The notes beneath the pieces were generated by a model. That model was not told where the DNA came from and ran no database searches. It saw nothing but the letters and a program-made list of their open reading frames with translations. From NCBI GenBank assembly GCA_964422145.1, contig CAYQZV010000001.1, positions 1 through 64,000 of the forward strand: a stretch of DNA of 64,000 nucleotides. Reading direction: 5' to 3'. Each line of letters opens with the position of its first letter. Position 1 is the first letter of the stretch. Of this stretch, positions 25,770 to 34,701 are shown one piece after another. Origin of the DNA: JACNKV01 sp964422145 (GTDB taxonomy: Bacteria > Fidelibacterota > Marinisomatia > Marinisomatales > JACNKV01). The position numbers and the translations under genes are program-made.

Positions 25770-26887
25770 AATTTACTGTTCTTACCTCAGATAAAAACAC
25801 TTCAGCAAGAACCGGTTTGTTAGAAACCGATCACGGAATGATTGAAACTCCTATTTTTATGCCCGTTGGGACATACGGCACAGTGAAAACCTTGTCTCCT
25901 CAAGAATTGAATACGGCAGAAGCACAAATTATTCTCGGGAACACATATCATTTATATTTACGCCCGGGACATACATTAATCCAAAAAGCCGGCGGGCTGC
26001 ACGGATTTGCGAATTGGAAGAAACCCATTCTTACTGACAGCGGCGGTTTTCAAGTATTTTCCCTCGCGAACTTAAATAAAATCTCAGACGAAGGTGTGGA
26101 ATTCCGTTCGCATCTTGATGGCAGTAAACACTTTTTTACACCCGATGTATCCATGGAAATTCAACGTCATTTGGGGTCAGATATCATTATGGCGTTCGAT
26201 GAATGCCCACCCAGCGATGCAGAGTATAAAACTATTTTAAGTGCTGTTAACCGTACGACAAAATGGATCGCTGAATGTCATGCTTATTTAAAAAATAACC
26301 CGGCAATTCATCCTTGGGAACAAGTGCTTTTTCCCATTGTACAGGGCGGTATTGTGCCGGAGTTAAGACGGCAAAGCGCAGATAGTATTCTTCCGTATAT
26401 CACTTGCGGAATCGCCATCGGCGGACTGGCTGTCGGTGAAGAAAAAAATGCAATGTTTGATACGATTTGTCTCATGGATGAAACACTTCCCAGAGATCAT
26501 CCACGATATCTTATGGGTGTTGGAACGCCTGCCGATCTGATCGAATCGGTGATGAACGGTGTGGATATGTTTGATTGTGTCATGCCGACCCGCAATGCCC
26601 GGAATGGCCAATTATTCACATCCGAAGGAAAAATCAATATCCGCAATAAGCAGTATAAAGAAGACTTTAATGCGATCGACCCACAATGTGATTGCCTCCT
26701 TTGTAAACATCATACCCGTGCTTATCTCCGCCATTTATTAATTGTGAACGAAATCTACGGATTGCGTCTGGCATCCATTCATAATATCACGTTTTATTTA
26801 GGATTAATGAAAACCATTCGCTCTAAGATCAACGACGGCAGTTTTTCCCGTTGGGCAAAAGATACTTTAAATCAGCTTAAAAAATAA
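25766..26887 (+). CDS. tgt: Queuine tRNA-ribosyltransferase
   Basis: A 373-residue TIM-barrel tRNA-guanine transglycosylase. It carries DSGGFQVFSL, the substrate-binding aspartate in IMAFDECPPSD, the nucleophile aspartate in FDCVMPTRNARNG and the zinc site CDCLLCKHHTRAYLRHL. It exchanges guanine 34 for queuine or preQ1 in GUN-anticodon tRNAs; tRNA-Asn(GTT) in this window would be a substrate. Length equals the family norm. ATGA overlap with radA. No preQ1 synthesis gene is in the window. Confidence 0.96.
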   Translation: MKFTVLTSDKNTSARTGLLETDHGMIETPIFMPVGTYGTVKTLSPQELNTAEAQIILGNTYHLYLRPGHTLIQKAGGLHGFANWKKPILTDSGGFQVFSLANLNKISDEGVEFRSHLDGSKHFFTPDVSMEIQRHLGSDIIMAFDECPPSDAEYKTILSAVNRTTKWIAECHAYLKNNPAIHPWEQVLFPIVQGGIVPELRRQSADSILPYITCGIAIGGLAVGEEKNAMFDTICLMDETLPRDHPRYLMGVGTPADLIESVMNGVDMFDCVMPTRNARNGQLFTSEGKINIRNKQYKEDFNAIDPQCDCLLCKHHTRAYLRHLLIVNEIYGLRLASIHNITFYLGLMKTIRSKINDGSFSRWAKDTLNQLKK

Positions 26888-26890
26888 TCC

Positions 26891-28189
26891 GTGAGCACTC
26901 AGCCGAAAACCGTTGCATTTTACACCTTGGGATGTAAATTGAATTTCTCCGAAACCGCAACCATTTCCCGTGATTTTATTCAGCACGGATTTCAAGTGAT
27001 GCCGTTTTCTGAATCCGCAGATATCTATATCATCAATACGTGCACCGTAACCAAAAATGCGGACAAAGATGTAAGGAAGCTCGTCCGCAAAGTCCAACGG
27101 ATCAATCCCGATGCCTTCATTGTTCTCATTGGATGTTACACACAAATCCATCCGGATGAAGCTGCAAACTTGTACGGAGTGGATGCTGTATTAGGGAATG
27201 CTGAAAAATTTCATTTGTTGGATCTATTGGATTCATTTGAAAAGAAGAACACAACCAAGATTTTCCATCATGATATTCTGAAAGATAAACAGTTTATTTC
27301 ATCTTATTCGACACATGAACGCACCCGTGTATTTTTAAAAGTACAAGACGGGTGTGATTATCCGTGTACGTACTGCACCATCCCCGCAGCACGAGGAAAA
27401 AGCCGCAGCGATACCGTATCGAACACAATGAACGTCGCAGAGAAAATAGCAAAAAGTGATGCTCGAGAGATTGTATTAACCGGAGTAAATGTCGGGGATT
27501 TTGGTGCGAATACAGATGAGTCTTTTCTTGATTTGATTCACGCGCTGGACACACTGAAAGGAATCGACCGGATTCGGATTTCATCGATCGAGCCAAATCT
27601 TATTACCGAAGAGATCATCCGTTTTTGTGCGGCATCCAATTTATTTGTACCTCATTTTCATATCCCGCTCCAGTCCGGGTCGGATAAAGTTCTTTCGGAT
27701 ATGCGCCGCCGATATAAACGCGACTTGTTTGCAGAACGTGTTGGTTTAATAAAATCTCAAATTCCGGATGCATCAATCGGCGTGGATGTCATCATTGGAT
27801 TTCCAACCGAGACCGATTGTGAGTTTCAAAAAACGTACGATTTTATTGAAAGTCTAGATGTATCCTATCTGCACGTGTTTTCTTATTCTGAAAGACCCAA
27901 AACTGCAGCAGCAAATTATGAAACGAAAATCGAAAAATCTGTTAAATCAAAACGGAGTAAAGCGCTGCATGTTTTATCTGACCAAAAGCTAAAACAATTC
28001 CAACGATCCTTTATTGGTCAAACCCGATCTGTCTTATTTGAATATATAAAAAATGGTCTGGTTTTTGGACACACCGATAATTACATTCTCACCTCAGTTG
28101 AAGGAAATAAAAACTTAATTAATCAACTCCAGCCGATTAGACTGAATGAGGAATCACATCTGATAATGAAAGGAACAATTCACCGTTGA
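26891..28189 (+). CDS. mtaB: tRNA t6A37 methylthiotransferase MtaB
   Basis: A 432-residue radical SAM methylthiotransferase. The N-terminal UPF0004 domain has TLGCKLNFSET, the NTCTVT segment and a cysteine in IGCYTQ. The radical SAM motif is CDYPCTYCTIPAARG. The end resembles a TRAM domain. TLGCKLN marks the MtaB branch (ms2t6A at A37) rather than MiaB or RimO. It starts with GTG at 26891, three bases after tgt. It works with the tRNA-modifying Tgt next door. Confidence 0.9.
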   Translation: MSTQPKTVAFYTLGCKLNFSETATISRDFIQHGFQVMPFSESADIYIINTCTVTKNADKDVRKLVRKVQRINPDAFIVLIGCYTQIHPDEAANLYGVDAVLGNAEKFHLLDLLDSFEKKNTTKIFHHDILKDKQFISSYSTHERTRVFLKVQDGCDYPCTYCTIPAARGKSRSDTVSNTMNVAEKIAKSDAREIVLTGVNVGDFGANTDESFLDLIHALDTLKGIDRIRISSIEPNLITEEIIRFCAASNLFVPHFHIPLQSGSDKVLSDMRRRYKRDLFAERVGLIKSQIPDASIGVDVIIGFPTETDCEFQKTYDFIESLDVSYLHVFSYSERPKTAAANYETKIEKSVKSKRSKALHVLSDQKLKQFQRSFIGQTRSVLFEYIKNGLVFGHTDNYILTSVEGNKNLINQLQPIRLNEESHLIMKGTIHR

Positions 28190-28803
28190 AATCATCACCG
28201 TTTATTGGAATAGCCGGAAACATTGGGGTCGGGAAAACAACATTTACGCAAGCCGTTGCAGATCGTTTAGAATTTGCGCCTTATTTTGAATCTGTTATCG
28301 ACAATCCGTATTTAAACGATTTTTATCATGATATGGAACGATGGAGCTTCAACCTTCAAATCTATTTTCTTCACCATCGGTTTAATACGCACGTATCCAT
28401 GTCAAATTCCTCCATCGGGACCATTCAAGACCGCACGATTTATGAAGATGTTGAGATCTTTGCAAACAATCTTTACGAGATCGGTAAAATGAGTCAGCGA
28501 GACTGGGAAAACTATAAAGGCCTTTTTCGAGTCATGACATCGTATTTAAAAGTTCCCGATCTGATTGTATATCTTAAGGCATCCACGGATACGCTGATTA
28601 CACGAATCAATAAACGGAATCGTGATTTTGAAAGTCAAATCGACCCCGAATATTTACACCAATTAAATATTTTATACGGAAAATGGATATCCGGGATAAA
28701 AGATATCCCTGTGTATTCGATTGAAACAGATAATTTCAACATTTTTGAAGATCACCAAACCTTTGATAATATTATTGAGAAAATTCAAACATATATTACC
28801 TAA
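28186..28803 (+). CDS. Deoxynucleoside kinase
   Basis: A 205-residue P-loop kinase of the dNK family: Walker A GNIGVGKTT at residue 11, the DRTIYED motif in IQDRTIYEDVEIFA and a lid arginine region (LITRINKRNRDFE). It phosphorylates deoxynucleosides (deoxyadenosine/deoxyguanosine-type in many Bacteroidetes) for salvage; the exact substrate cannot be read. It starts at TTG (28186) overlapping the mtaB stop as TTGA. Last gene of the radA-tgt-mtaB set. Confidence 0.85.
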   Translation: MKSSPFIGIAGNIGVGKTTFTQAVADRLEFAPYFESVIDNPYLNDFYHDMERWSFNLQIYFLHHRFNTHVSMSNSSIGTIQDRTIYEDVEIFANNLYEIGKMSQRDWENYKGLFRVMTSYLKVPDLIVYLKASTDTLITRINKRNRDFESQIDPEYLHQLNILYGKWISGIKDIPVYSIETDNFNIFEDHQTFDNIIEKIQTYIT

Positions 28804-28863
28804 TCGTTTCAACGATTAACTCCCTTTTCGTGATGAAGGGGAAACTGCATTTCCTCGTTTTTT
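28801..28863 (+). promoter_or_regulatory. Attenuator-like leader of the ABC-F gene
   Basis: The terminator-like hairpin GGGGAAA (28838-28844) / TTTCCTC (28850-28856) has a 5-base loop, then G and six T (28858-28863) that abut the ATG at 28864. An alternative hairpin CCCTT (28822-28826) / AAGGG (28836-28840) shares the G tract, so the two folds exclude each other. A third hairpin TAATCG/CGATTA begins at the kinase stop codon. Confidence 0.5.
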
Positions 28864-30726
28864 ATGATACGCCTAGAAAATATTTCAAAAGAATTCCCGG
28901 ATAAAACGCTTTTCCATTCCGTTGATCTTCTGCTCACATCAGGGATGCGTGTGGGTTTAGTGGGGGTAAATGGTTCCGGAAAAACCACCTTGCTAAGAAT
29001 GATGCTGGGGAATGAATCCCCTGATCATGGAAATATCATTAAACATAAATCCTTAACGGTTGGGTATCTCCCGCAGGATATTATAGTCTCTTCCGAGCGG
29101 ACGATACTCCAAGAATCTCTATCGTCCTATGACAATATTTCCGAATTAGAAAATGTCATTCAAGAATTATCTCTGGAGATTGCTGATAATCCACATGACC
29201 AAAAAAGATTAAACCGTTTGGGAGCTCTGCACCAACAGTATGAAGCTGCCGGTGGATGGACGTTAGAGAATAAAGCGAAAGTGATCTTAAGCGGACTTGG
29301 ATTTAAGCCTGAGCAATTCTCGCAATCTATCGCAACATTAAGCGGCGGATGGCGCATGCGGGTTGTTCTCGCAGGACTTCTCCTTCAAGAACCGGATGTT
29401 CTCTTTATGGATGAACCCACAAACCACCTTGATTTGGAAGCTACAATCTGGCTCGAAGAATTTCTGTCATCATGGAATAGCGGAATCGTTTTGATCAGTC
29501 ATGACCGTGCGTTTTTAGATCGATCTGTTACACACATTTGGGAAATTGAATCCGGGACAATAAAATCATTTACCGGGAATTACACTCACTATAAAAATGA
29601 AAAACAACTTCGTCTTGAACAGCAGCGTTCAGCGTATAACAACCAACAAAAGAAAATTGTTGAAATTGAACGGTTTATCGAACGGTTTCGATATAAAAAC
29701 ACCAAGGCGGTTCAGGTCCAAAGCCGGATAAAGATGCTTGAAAAAATGGAGAAAATTCAGCTTCCATTTGAACCGTCTTCCGAGATTCATGTTAGAATTC
29801 CTCAACCCGATCGAAGTCCGTTAAAATTAGTCTCGCTATCGAATGTCGATAAATCCTATGGAGAATTAGCAGTATATAAACAGCTGGATTTCGAGATCGA
29901 AAGAGGAATGAAGATCGGTTTGGTCGGACCGAATGGAGCCGGGAAATCCACTCTTTTAAAATTACTCGCTGAAGTTGAGCGGCCGACCAACGGACTGCTG
30001 AATTACACAGCCGGAGTGAAAACAGCCTACTTTGCTCAGCATCAATTAGAAATCTTAAAACCATCCGATACCATTTTTGAATCCATGCGAAAAGTTTGTT
30101 CCGGTTGGACGGATGTCGAAATACGAACATATCTGGGAAGTTTTTTGTTTTCGGGAGAAACGATTGACAAACGGATCAGCGTATTATCCGGCGGTGAAAA
30201 ATCCCGTTTGGCGCTTGCACGCATTTTAACAAAACCCTCTGATCTTCTGCTGCTCGATGAGCCGACAAACCATCTGGATATGTTATCGAGAAATATTGTC
30301 GAAACTGCTTTGAAACGGTATTCAGGAGCAATCGTTTGTATTTCTCATGATCGTCATTTTTTAAACACGGTTACTCACCTTACGGTCGAGATCGTTTCAG
30401 GGAAGACAACGGTTTATCATGGAAACTATGACTATTACGAGTGGAAAGCAGCTTCAAACAAAAGCACAGAAACAGAATCTGAAATACATACTGAGACAAT
30501 ATCCAAAAAAGAGACATACCGCGAATCAAAACGAAAACAAAATCGTCTGCGTAAAATTGAACGGTTGCTCCTCGATATTGAGACGGAACAAAAGCAAATT
30601 CAAGCGCAGTTAAAAGACCCTTCTGTTGTGTCCGATTACGAGAAAATCCATACATTAACAGAAAAGGATCGACAACTGGAGTCCGCATATTTTGAGTTAA
30701 TGGAAGAGCAAGAATCTCTAACATAA
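28864..30726 (+). CDS. ABC-F family ATPase (Uup/YdiF-like)
   Basis: A 620-residue soluble protein with two ABC ATPase domains. The first has Walker A GVNGSGKTTL and signature LSGGWRMR; the second has GPNGAGKSTL and LSGGEKSRLALARIL. Both have MDEPTNHLDLEA / LDEPTNHLDM. An ABC-F interdomain linker lies between them (about 230-320). A C-terminal coiled coil (about 535-620) resembles Uup/CTD arms. ABC-F proteins act on the ribosome E-site region and may rescue stalled or drug-bound ribosomes. Its start codon follows an attenuator-like hairpin, a design known for antibiotic-responsive ABC-F genes. Substrate antibiotic, if any, is unknown. Confidence 0.92.
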   Translation: MIRLENISKEFPDKTLFHSVDLLLTSGMRVGLVGVNGSGKTTLLRMMLGNESPDHGNIIKHKSLTVGYLPQDIIVSSERTILQESLSSYDNISELENVIQELSLEIADNPHDQKRLNRLGALHQQYEAAGGWTLENKAKVILSGLGFKPEQFSQSIATLSGGWRMRVVLAGLLLQEPDVLFMDEPTNHLDLEATIWLEEFLSSWNSGIVLISHDRAFLDRSVTHIWEIESGTIKSFTGNYTHYKNEKQLRLEQQRSAYNNQQKKIVEIERFIERFRYKNTKAVQVQSRIKMLEKMEKIQLPFEPSSEIHVRIPQPDRSPLKLVSLSNVDKSYGELAVYKQLDFEIERGMKIGLVGPNGAGKSTLLKLLAEVERPTNGLLNYTAGVKTAYFAQHQLEILKPSDTIFESMRKVCSGWTDVEIRTYLGSFLFSGETIDKRISVLSGGEKSRLALARILTKPSDLLLLDEPTNHLDMLSRNIVETALKRYSGAIVCISHDRHFLNTVTHLTVEIVSGKTTVYHGNYDYYEWKAASNKSTETESEIHTETISKKETYRESKRKQNRLRKIERLLLDIETEQKQIQAQLKDPSVVSDYEKIHTLTEKDRQLESAYFELMEEQESLT

Positions 30727-30748
30727 CTGGTTACCCGCATACAAATAA

Positions 30749-30776
30749 AAAAAGCCCCGGAAACCCGGGGCTTTTT
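30749..30776. terminator. Bidirectional intrinsic terminator
   Basis: A perfect 12-base stem AAAAAGCCCCGG (30749-30760) / CCGGGGCTTTTT (30765-30776) with loop AAAC. The A and T tracts make it work both for the ABC-F gene (+) and the TonB receptor gene (-), which converge here. Confidence 0.92.
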
Positions 30777-30801
30777 ATAGTATTAAGCTATGATTCTATT
30801 T

Positions 30802-33597
30802 TTAGAATCTAACTGACAAACCAGCATTGAAGTATCTTGGTGTACCAAGGAATACTTCTGCAGCACTTGCTCCATGAGGATTGGCAAATACTTTATTACC
30901 ATTTTCATCATAAATCTTATATCCATTATACTTGCTGTTGTCTACAGCATCCTGAATAAAGACAGCATCTGTCAGGTTAAATACGTGTGCAAATGCCTGG
31001 AGTTTGTATCCCATAAAGTCCGGAAGATCGTATGAAAGGTGGAGATCCATTTTTGAATATCCGGGAGCTTGCCATACTTGTTCTCTATCCGGTGAAGCTT
31101 CCTCATCCGTACCGTCATACTCACGTGAATCCGGGCCCCAGTCTGCATAGTTGCGGTCATATGTGTTCATCAGTACTTGTGCTCTTAAACCGGCAAACGG
31201 AGTAAGGGTGAAACCAAATACGTAAGATGTTTGCGGCATATCACCAACATAAAGATCTTTCAATGCATAGGAGTATTCACCTAAGATATTTCCAGCTTCA
31301 TCCTGGTAGGTTCCTTCAGCGTCCTCAACAAACATCCATTCACCGTAACTCAGAGCAAAATCTAAGCGGAGGAAATCGGTTAATTTAGTCGACGCTTCAA
31401 CTTCAACACCTTTATGGTTCTGGTTAACACCGGTTAAGAAGATCACATCTGTATCACCGCTGGAACCTTGTCCGGTAGTAACCGCTTTTGTCAGGTTTCT
31501 GTCAATCCAGTCAGTATTATACACATTGACTTTTGCTGCAAACGCGTCACTGGTATAGTTAAGTCCGGCTTCGGTGCTCATGAATTTCTCATTTGCAGGA
31601 TCTGAGGCAACTGTACCATCATAGTAGATCACATTATCCATGATCGGCGGTTTTTCAACTAAACCGAAGTTAACAAAAGCGCTTAAGTTTTCATTAACAT
31701 CATACATTGCGCCGCCTTTGAACTGAGTTGCCATGATCGCGTCTGCTTCAATGACTTCATCCGCAATGGTGAAATGATCTTGATATGTGTAAGCAATGGA
31801 AGATACACCAAACATACCGTAAGCATTCAGTTTGCCTGCAGTATAGTTACCTTGGAAGAATCCGCCAATCCAGTCAACGGTTGTTTCATTATGGTAATCA
31901 ATATTGTCACCTAAATATGATTTAGTTCCAAATTCAGCATTGGGATTAACCATATGAGGGTTGCCATCATTATCATAATAAAGATCAACAAAATAGTCAC
32001 CACCGAGAAGGTCACGAACTTCCCGTGTATGTTCTATGCCGGCTGTCCGCCAGTCAATACCAGCCTGGAGTTTCAATGCGTCACTAAAGTCATAATTCAA
32101 CTTGGAAATCAAACCATAGGTGTTTTGACGGTTGATACTGTTACGCAGAATACCATATGATCTGGCCTCTGTATCTGAAAATGTAGAATCAACATTAGAG
32201 TTGTTTGCAATCGTTTTATCATAATGAACCCAACGGGATGGACTATAGATACCTGCATGGTAATTCCATTTTACTGAGCCATAAGTACCCGTTCCACCGC
32301 CTGAACCGCCTGACCAATACAGAATGGATGATAATCTCATCGCATCATTGATGGTCAAATAGTGGTTCAAATTTACCAATGGTTTGTGGAAGAAGTTTTC
32401 ACGTTCGTTCAGGAAGTCCGAAGCATATCGATCTTGAAGTCCGCCGCCAAACAGTCCGCCTTCACCATACATATACCAGTATTGTTTGCCCTTATAGTCA
32501 GAACTGACAGATGATACGTTTTCATTGTAATAGCGACCCATTTCGGGTTCACCATTTGTGTATTGGTTCACATATGCATCGTAGTTTTCTCCGAGAATAT
32601 CTTTATCGACGATTGATTCACCAAATTCTTTATCGTAGACCAATACATTCTGTTTATAGAGATTTTGACCGTGACGCTGCGGAGCACCGATCGCATATAG
32701 TTCGAAGCGGTTAGCCGCATCCATTTGAAAGCTGGCGCCAAAGTAATATGCCCAGGCATCAGTCCACGTTGCATCGATGATACCATCGCCGGTTTTCCGA
32801 ACGAGAGTTGCGCTGAATGCATATTTATCTGCGATAAGGCCCGTGTTGTAATTCAGTGTGGATTTTAAGAATCCGCCGGCACCTAATTCCTGTTTGAATT
32901 TACCGCCGCGTGATAAAGCTGTCGGATCGGTGATGATGTTCATTGTTCCGCCAATTGACGGAGTGGCTAAGTTAACCGCACTCAATCCGCGCTGCATCTG
33001 AATGGAAGAAGTTGCATCTCCAACACCATCCCAGTTGGACCAATATACCCAACCGTTTTCCATATCATTCTGCGGAACACCATTGATCATCACAGCTACG
33101 TTGCGCTGATTAAAACCACGAACGTTAATTCTTGCATCACCGGCACCACCACCCTGCTGTGTTGAATAAACACTTGGGGTTGTGTTCAATGCCATTGGGA
33201 TATCTTGTGATCCTAGACGTACTTCCATTTCAGCTTTAGTTACATTTGTGTATGCAACCGGGGTTGATTTGTCAGCACGAGATGCAAGAACTTCTAACGC
33301 ACTCAGTTTAATTGCACCTTGAGTCAATTCAAAGTTCAAATTAGCTGCTGCAGTTAAGGTTAGATCTTCATATCCTATCATTGAAGCAGTGACTGATGCG
33401 CCATCTGCAACACCATTAATGGTGAATGCACCGTCGGCATCAGCGGCTGCTCCTAATGTTGTTCCTTCTACAACGACATTGGCTCCGGCTAAAGCGTTCC
33501 CGGTTTCTGCATCTGTGACCGTACCTGAAACATTGAGTTGTGCCATTAGAGCTAAGGGCAGTGAAAGGACCATAAGGAATGTAAGGATTCTCTTCAT
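30802..33597 (-). CDS. TonB-dependent outer-membrane receptor
   Basis: A 931-residue protein. A signal peptide (LTFLMVLSLPLALMAQ) is followed by a carboxypeptidase-regulatory-like beta domain (about 20-105, SGTVTDAETGNALAGANVVV), a plug domain (about 115-225, SVYSTQQGGGAGDARINVRG, then GVPQNDMENGWVYWSNW) and a 22-strand-type barrel ending in FNAGLSVRF with terminal phenylalanine. It imports a large or scarce substrate using TonB energy. There is no SusD partner next to it, so it is not a classical Sus pair. The ligand cannot be read. The strong divergent intergenic region lies upstream. Confidence 0.9.
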   Translation of the reverse strand: MKRILTFLMVLSLPLALMAQLNVSGTVTDAETGNALAGANVVVEGTTLGAAADADGAFTINGVADGASVTASMIGYEDLTLTAAANLNFELTQGAIKLSALEVLASRADKSTPVAYTNVTKAEMEVRLGSQDIPMALNTTPSVYSTQQGGGAGDARINVRGFNQRNVAVMINGVPQNDMENGWVYWSNWDGVGDATSSIQMQRGLSAVNLATPSIGGTMNIITDPTALSRGGKFKQELGAGGFLKSTLNYNTGLIADKYAFSATLVRKTGDGIIDATWTDAWAYYFGASFQMDAANRFELYAIGAPQRHGQNLYKQNVLVYDKEFGESIVDKDILGENYDAYVNQYTNGEPEMGRYYNENVSSVSSDYKGKQYWYMYGEGGLFGGGLQDRYASDFLNERENFFHKPLVNLNHYLTINDAMRLSSILYWSGGSGGGTGTYGSVKWNYHAGIYSPSRWVHYDKTIANNSNVDSTFSDTEARSYGILRNSINRQNTYGLISKLNYDFSDALKLQAGIDWRTAGIEHTREVRDLLGGDYFVDLYYDNDGNPHMVNPNAEFGTKSYLGDNIDYHNETTVDWIGGFFQGNYTAGKLNAYGMFGVSSIAYTYQDHFTIADEVIEADAIMATQFKGGAMYDVNENLSAFVNFGLVEKPPIMDNVIYYDGTVASDPANEKFMSTEAGLNYTSDAFAAKVNVYNTDWIDRNLTKAVTTGQGSSGDTDVIFLTGVNQNHKGVEVEASTKLTDFLRLDFALSYGEWMFVEDAEGTYQDEAGNILGEYSYALKDLYVGDMPQTSYVFGFTLTPFAGLRAQVLMNTYDRNYADWGPDSREYDGTDEEASPDREQVWQAPGYSKMDLHLSYDLPDFMGYKLQAFAHVFNLTDAVFIQDAVDNSKYNGYKIYDENGNKVFANPHGASAAEVFLGTPRYFNAGLSVRF

Positions 33598-33910
33598 TCG
33601 TATCTCCTTGGTTGTTTGTGAATTTCTAATTCAATAAAATCTTCTGAATTGCACCAAATCATGATCGTTTGACCTTATCATGTTTATCCTTTGGGATCAC
33701 TATGACAAGTGTTTCTGATGCACATTCAGAATATACCCCTGAAATTCGGCGATTAATGTCGTTAATAGCAAGGGTTTTTTTATGACGAGAACCTTAACTG
33801 TGATTATAATTAATACTGTGAATAGTGTGAGTTTTTTCTTGATTGTTATTCTTTTTTCTTGTAAAGTACGTCAGGCTGGGTGTAGGTTTAATTAAGAAAG
33901 GAGCACTCAT
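33598..33910. promoter_or_regulatory. Divergent intergenic region (313 bp)
   Basis: The only gene-free stretch over 300 bases. It separates the TonB receptor (-) from the 196-aa gene (+) and must contain promoters for both. A/T-rich, with T tracts at 33774-33781 and around 33833-33858. AGAAAGGAG before 33911 is the ribosome site of the plus-strand gene. I see no RNA gene or convincing riboswitch. Confidence 0.5.
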
Positions 33911-34501
33911 ATGAAAAAATCGTTGTTAGCTTTAATCTGTTCTGTCTTCTTCTTCAATCATATATTCTTGTCCGCGCAAGACGAAGTTGCAGGCGGATAC
34001 ACCGTAGGATTAAATGTCGGTATCCCTGTTGTTCAAGGAGTTTATCTTGAGGGAGAAAGTGGGACGAATCTTGGGCTGATCGTCGGAACTCCCTATGGTT
34101 TACCTTTGGGTCCATTGAATATCGGCGTAGGAATAGAAGCATTAACTTACAATTTCCCTGATGCTGCAAACGGGGACGGATTCAAAGGGTATGCATTTCT
34201 CGGTACTCTGAATTTCAACTTAAATGATCTGCTTGTCTATCCAGCGACGCTTCCGGTTGGATTGTCTCTACAGCTGGGCGGCGGATTATATGGTGGCGGC
34301 GTTGGAACGACAATTGGCGGATCAATTGAACTTCCATTGGAAAAACTAAATCTTAATATACCATTAACCGTAAAAGTGTACGGCCGCGGAAATGCGATGA
34401 CCGATGCCGGTTCTGATTCCAATATTGAAGGCAAACCAACCGGCTGGGTCAATGCAGGAATGATGGTATCTTACGATATTACCTCACTGCTTACCCGTTA
34501 A
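33911..34501 (+). CDS. Exported glycine-rich beta protein, probably outer membrane
   Basis: A 196-residue protein with a signal peptide (LALICSVFFFNHIFLSAQ) followed by alternating hydrophobic strands rich in glycine (YTVGLNVGIPVVQGVYL, LSLQLGGGLYGGGVGTTIGG), typical of a small beta-barrel or lipid-side domain. It ends SYDITSLLTR without a terminal aromatic, so a classical BAM signal is absent. Strong ribosome site AGAAAGGAG. Monocistronic, with a hairpin terminator after it. Function unknown. Confidence 0.7.
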   Translation: MKKSLLALICSVFFFNHIFLSAQDEVAGGYTVGLNVGIPVVQGVYLEGESGTNLGLIVGTPYGLPLGPLNIGVGIEALTYNFPDAANGDGFKGYAFLGTLNFNLNDLLVYPATLPVGLSLQLGGGLYGGGVGTTIGGSIELPLEKLNLNIPLTVKVYGRGNAMTDAGSDSNIEGKPTGWVNAGMMVSYDITSLLTR

Positions 34502-34526
34502 ATAACTCCTACTAAACCGCAAGTTT

Positions 34527-34581
34527 TCAAAGCAACCGAACAAGTCATATTGGGTCAGAATTGGTTTGTTCGGTGCTTTGA
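34527..34581 (+). terminator. Long hairpin after the 196-aa gene
   Basis: TCAAAGCAACCGAACAA (34527-34543) pairs with TTGTTCGGTGCTTTGA (34566-34581) with one bulged base and a 22-base loop. The T tract after it is short, so termination efficiency is uncertain. Confidence 0.55.
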
Positions 34582-34701
34582 GTCTTTATCCTCAGATTTA
34601 TATCTTCCTCAATTTGATCTCTATCCGTCTACAAAAATAAAATGTTTTCAATAACGGACATAAAGTCTGAATTTCTGTATATTAATCTCAGAGAATAATT
34701 T

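Noticed and set aside
33702..33785. 27-codon frame in the divergent region, plus strand
   Set aside because: Only a weak GGGA upstream and no family features; not better than chance in an A/T-rich leader.
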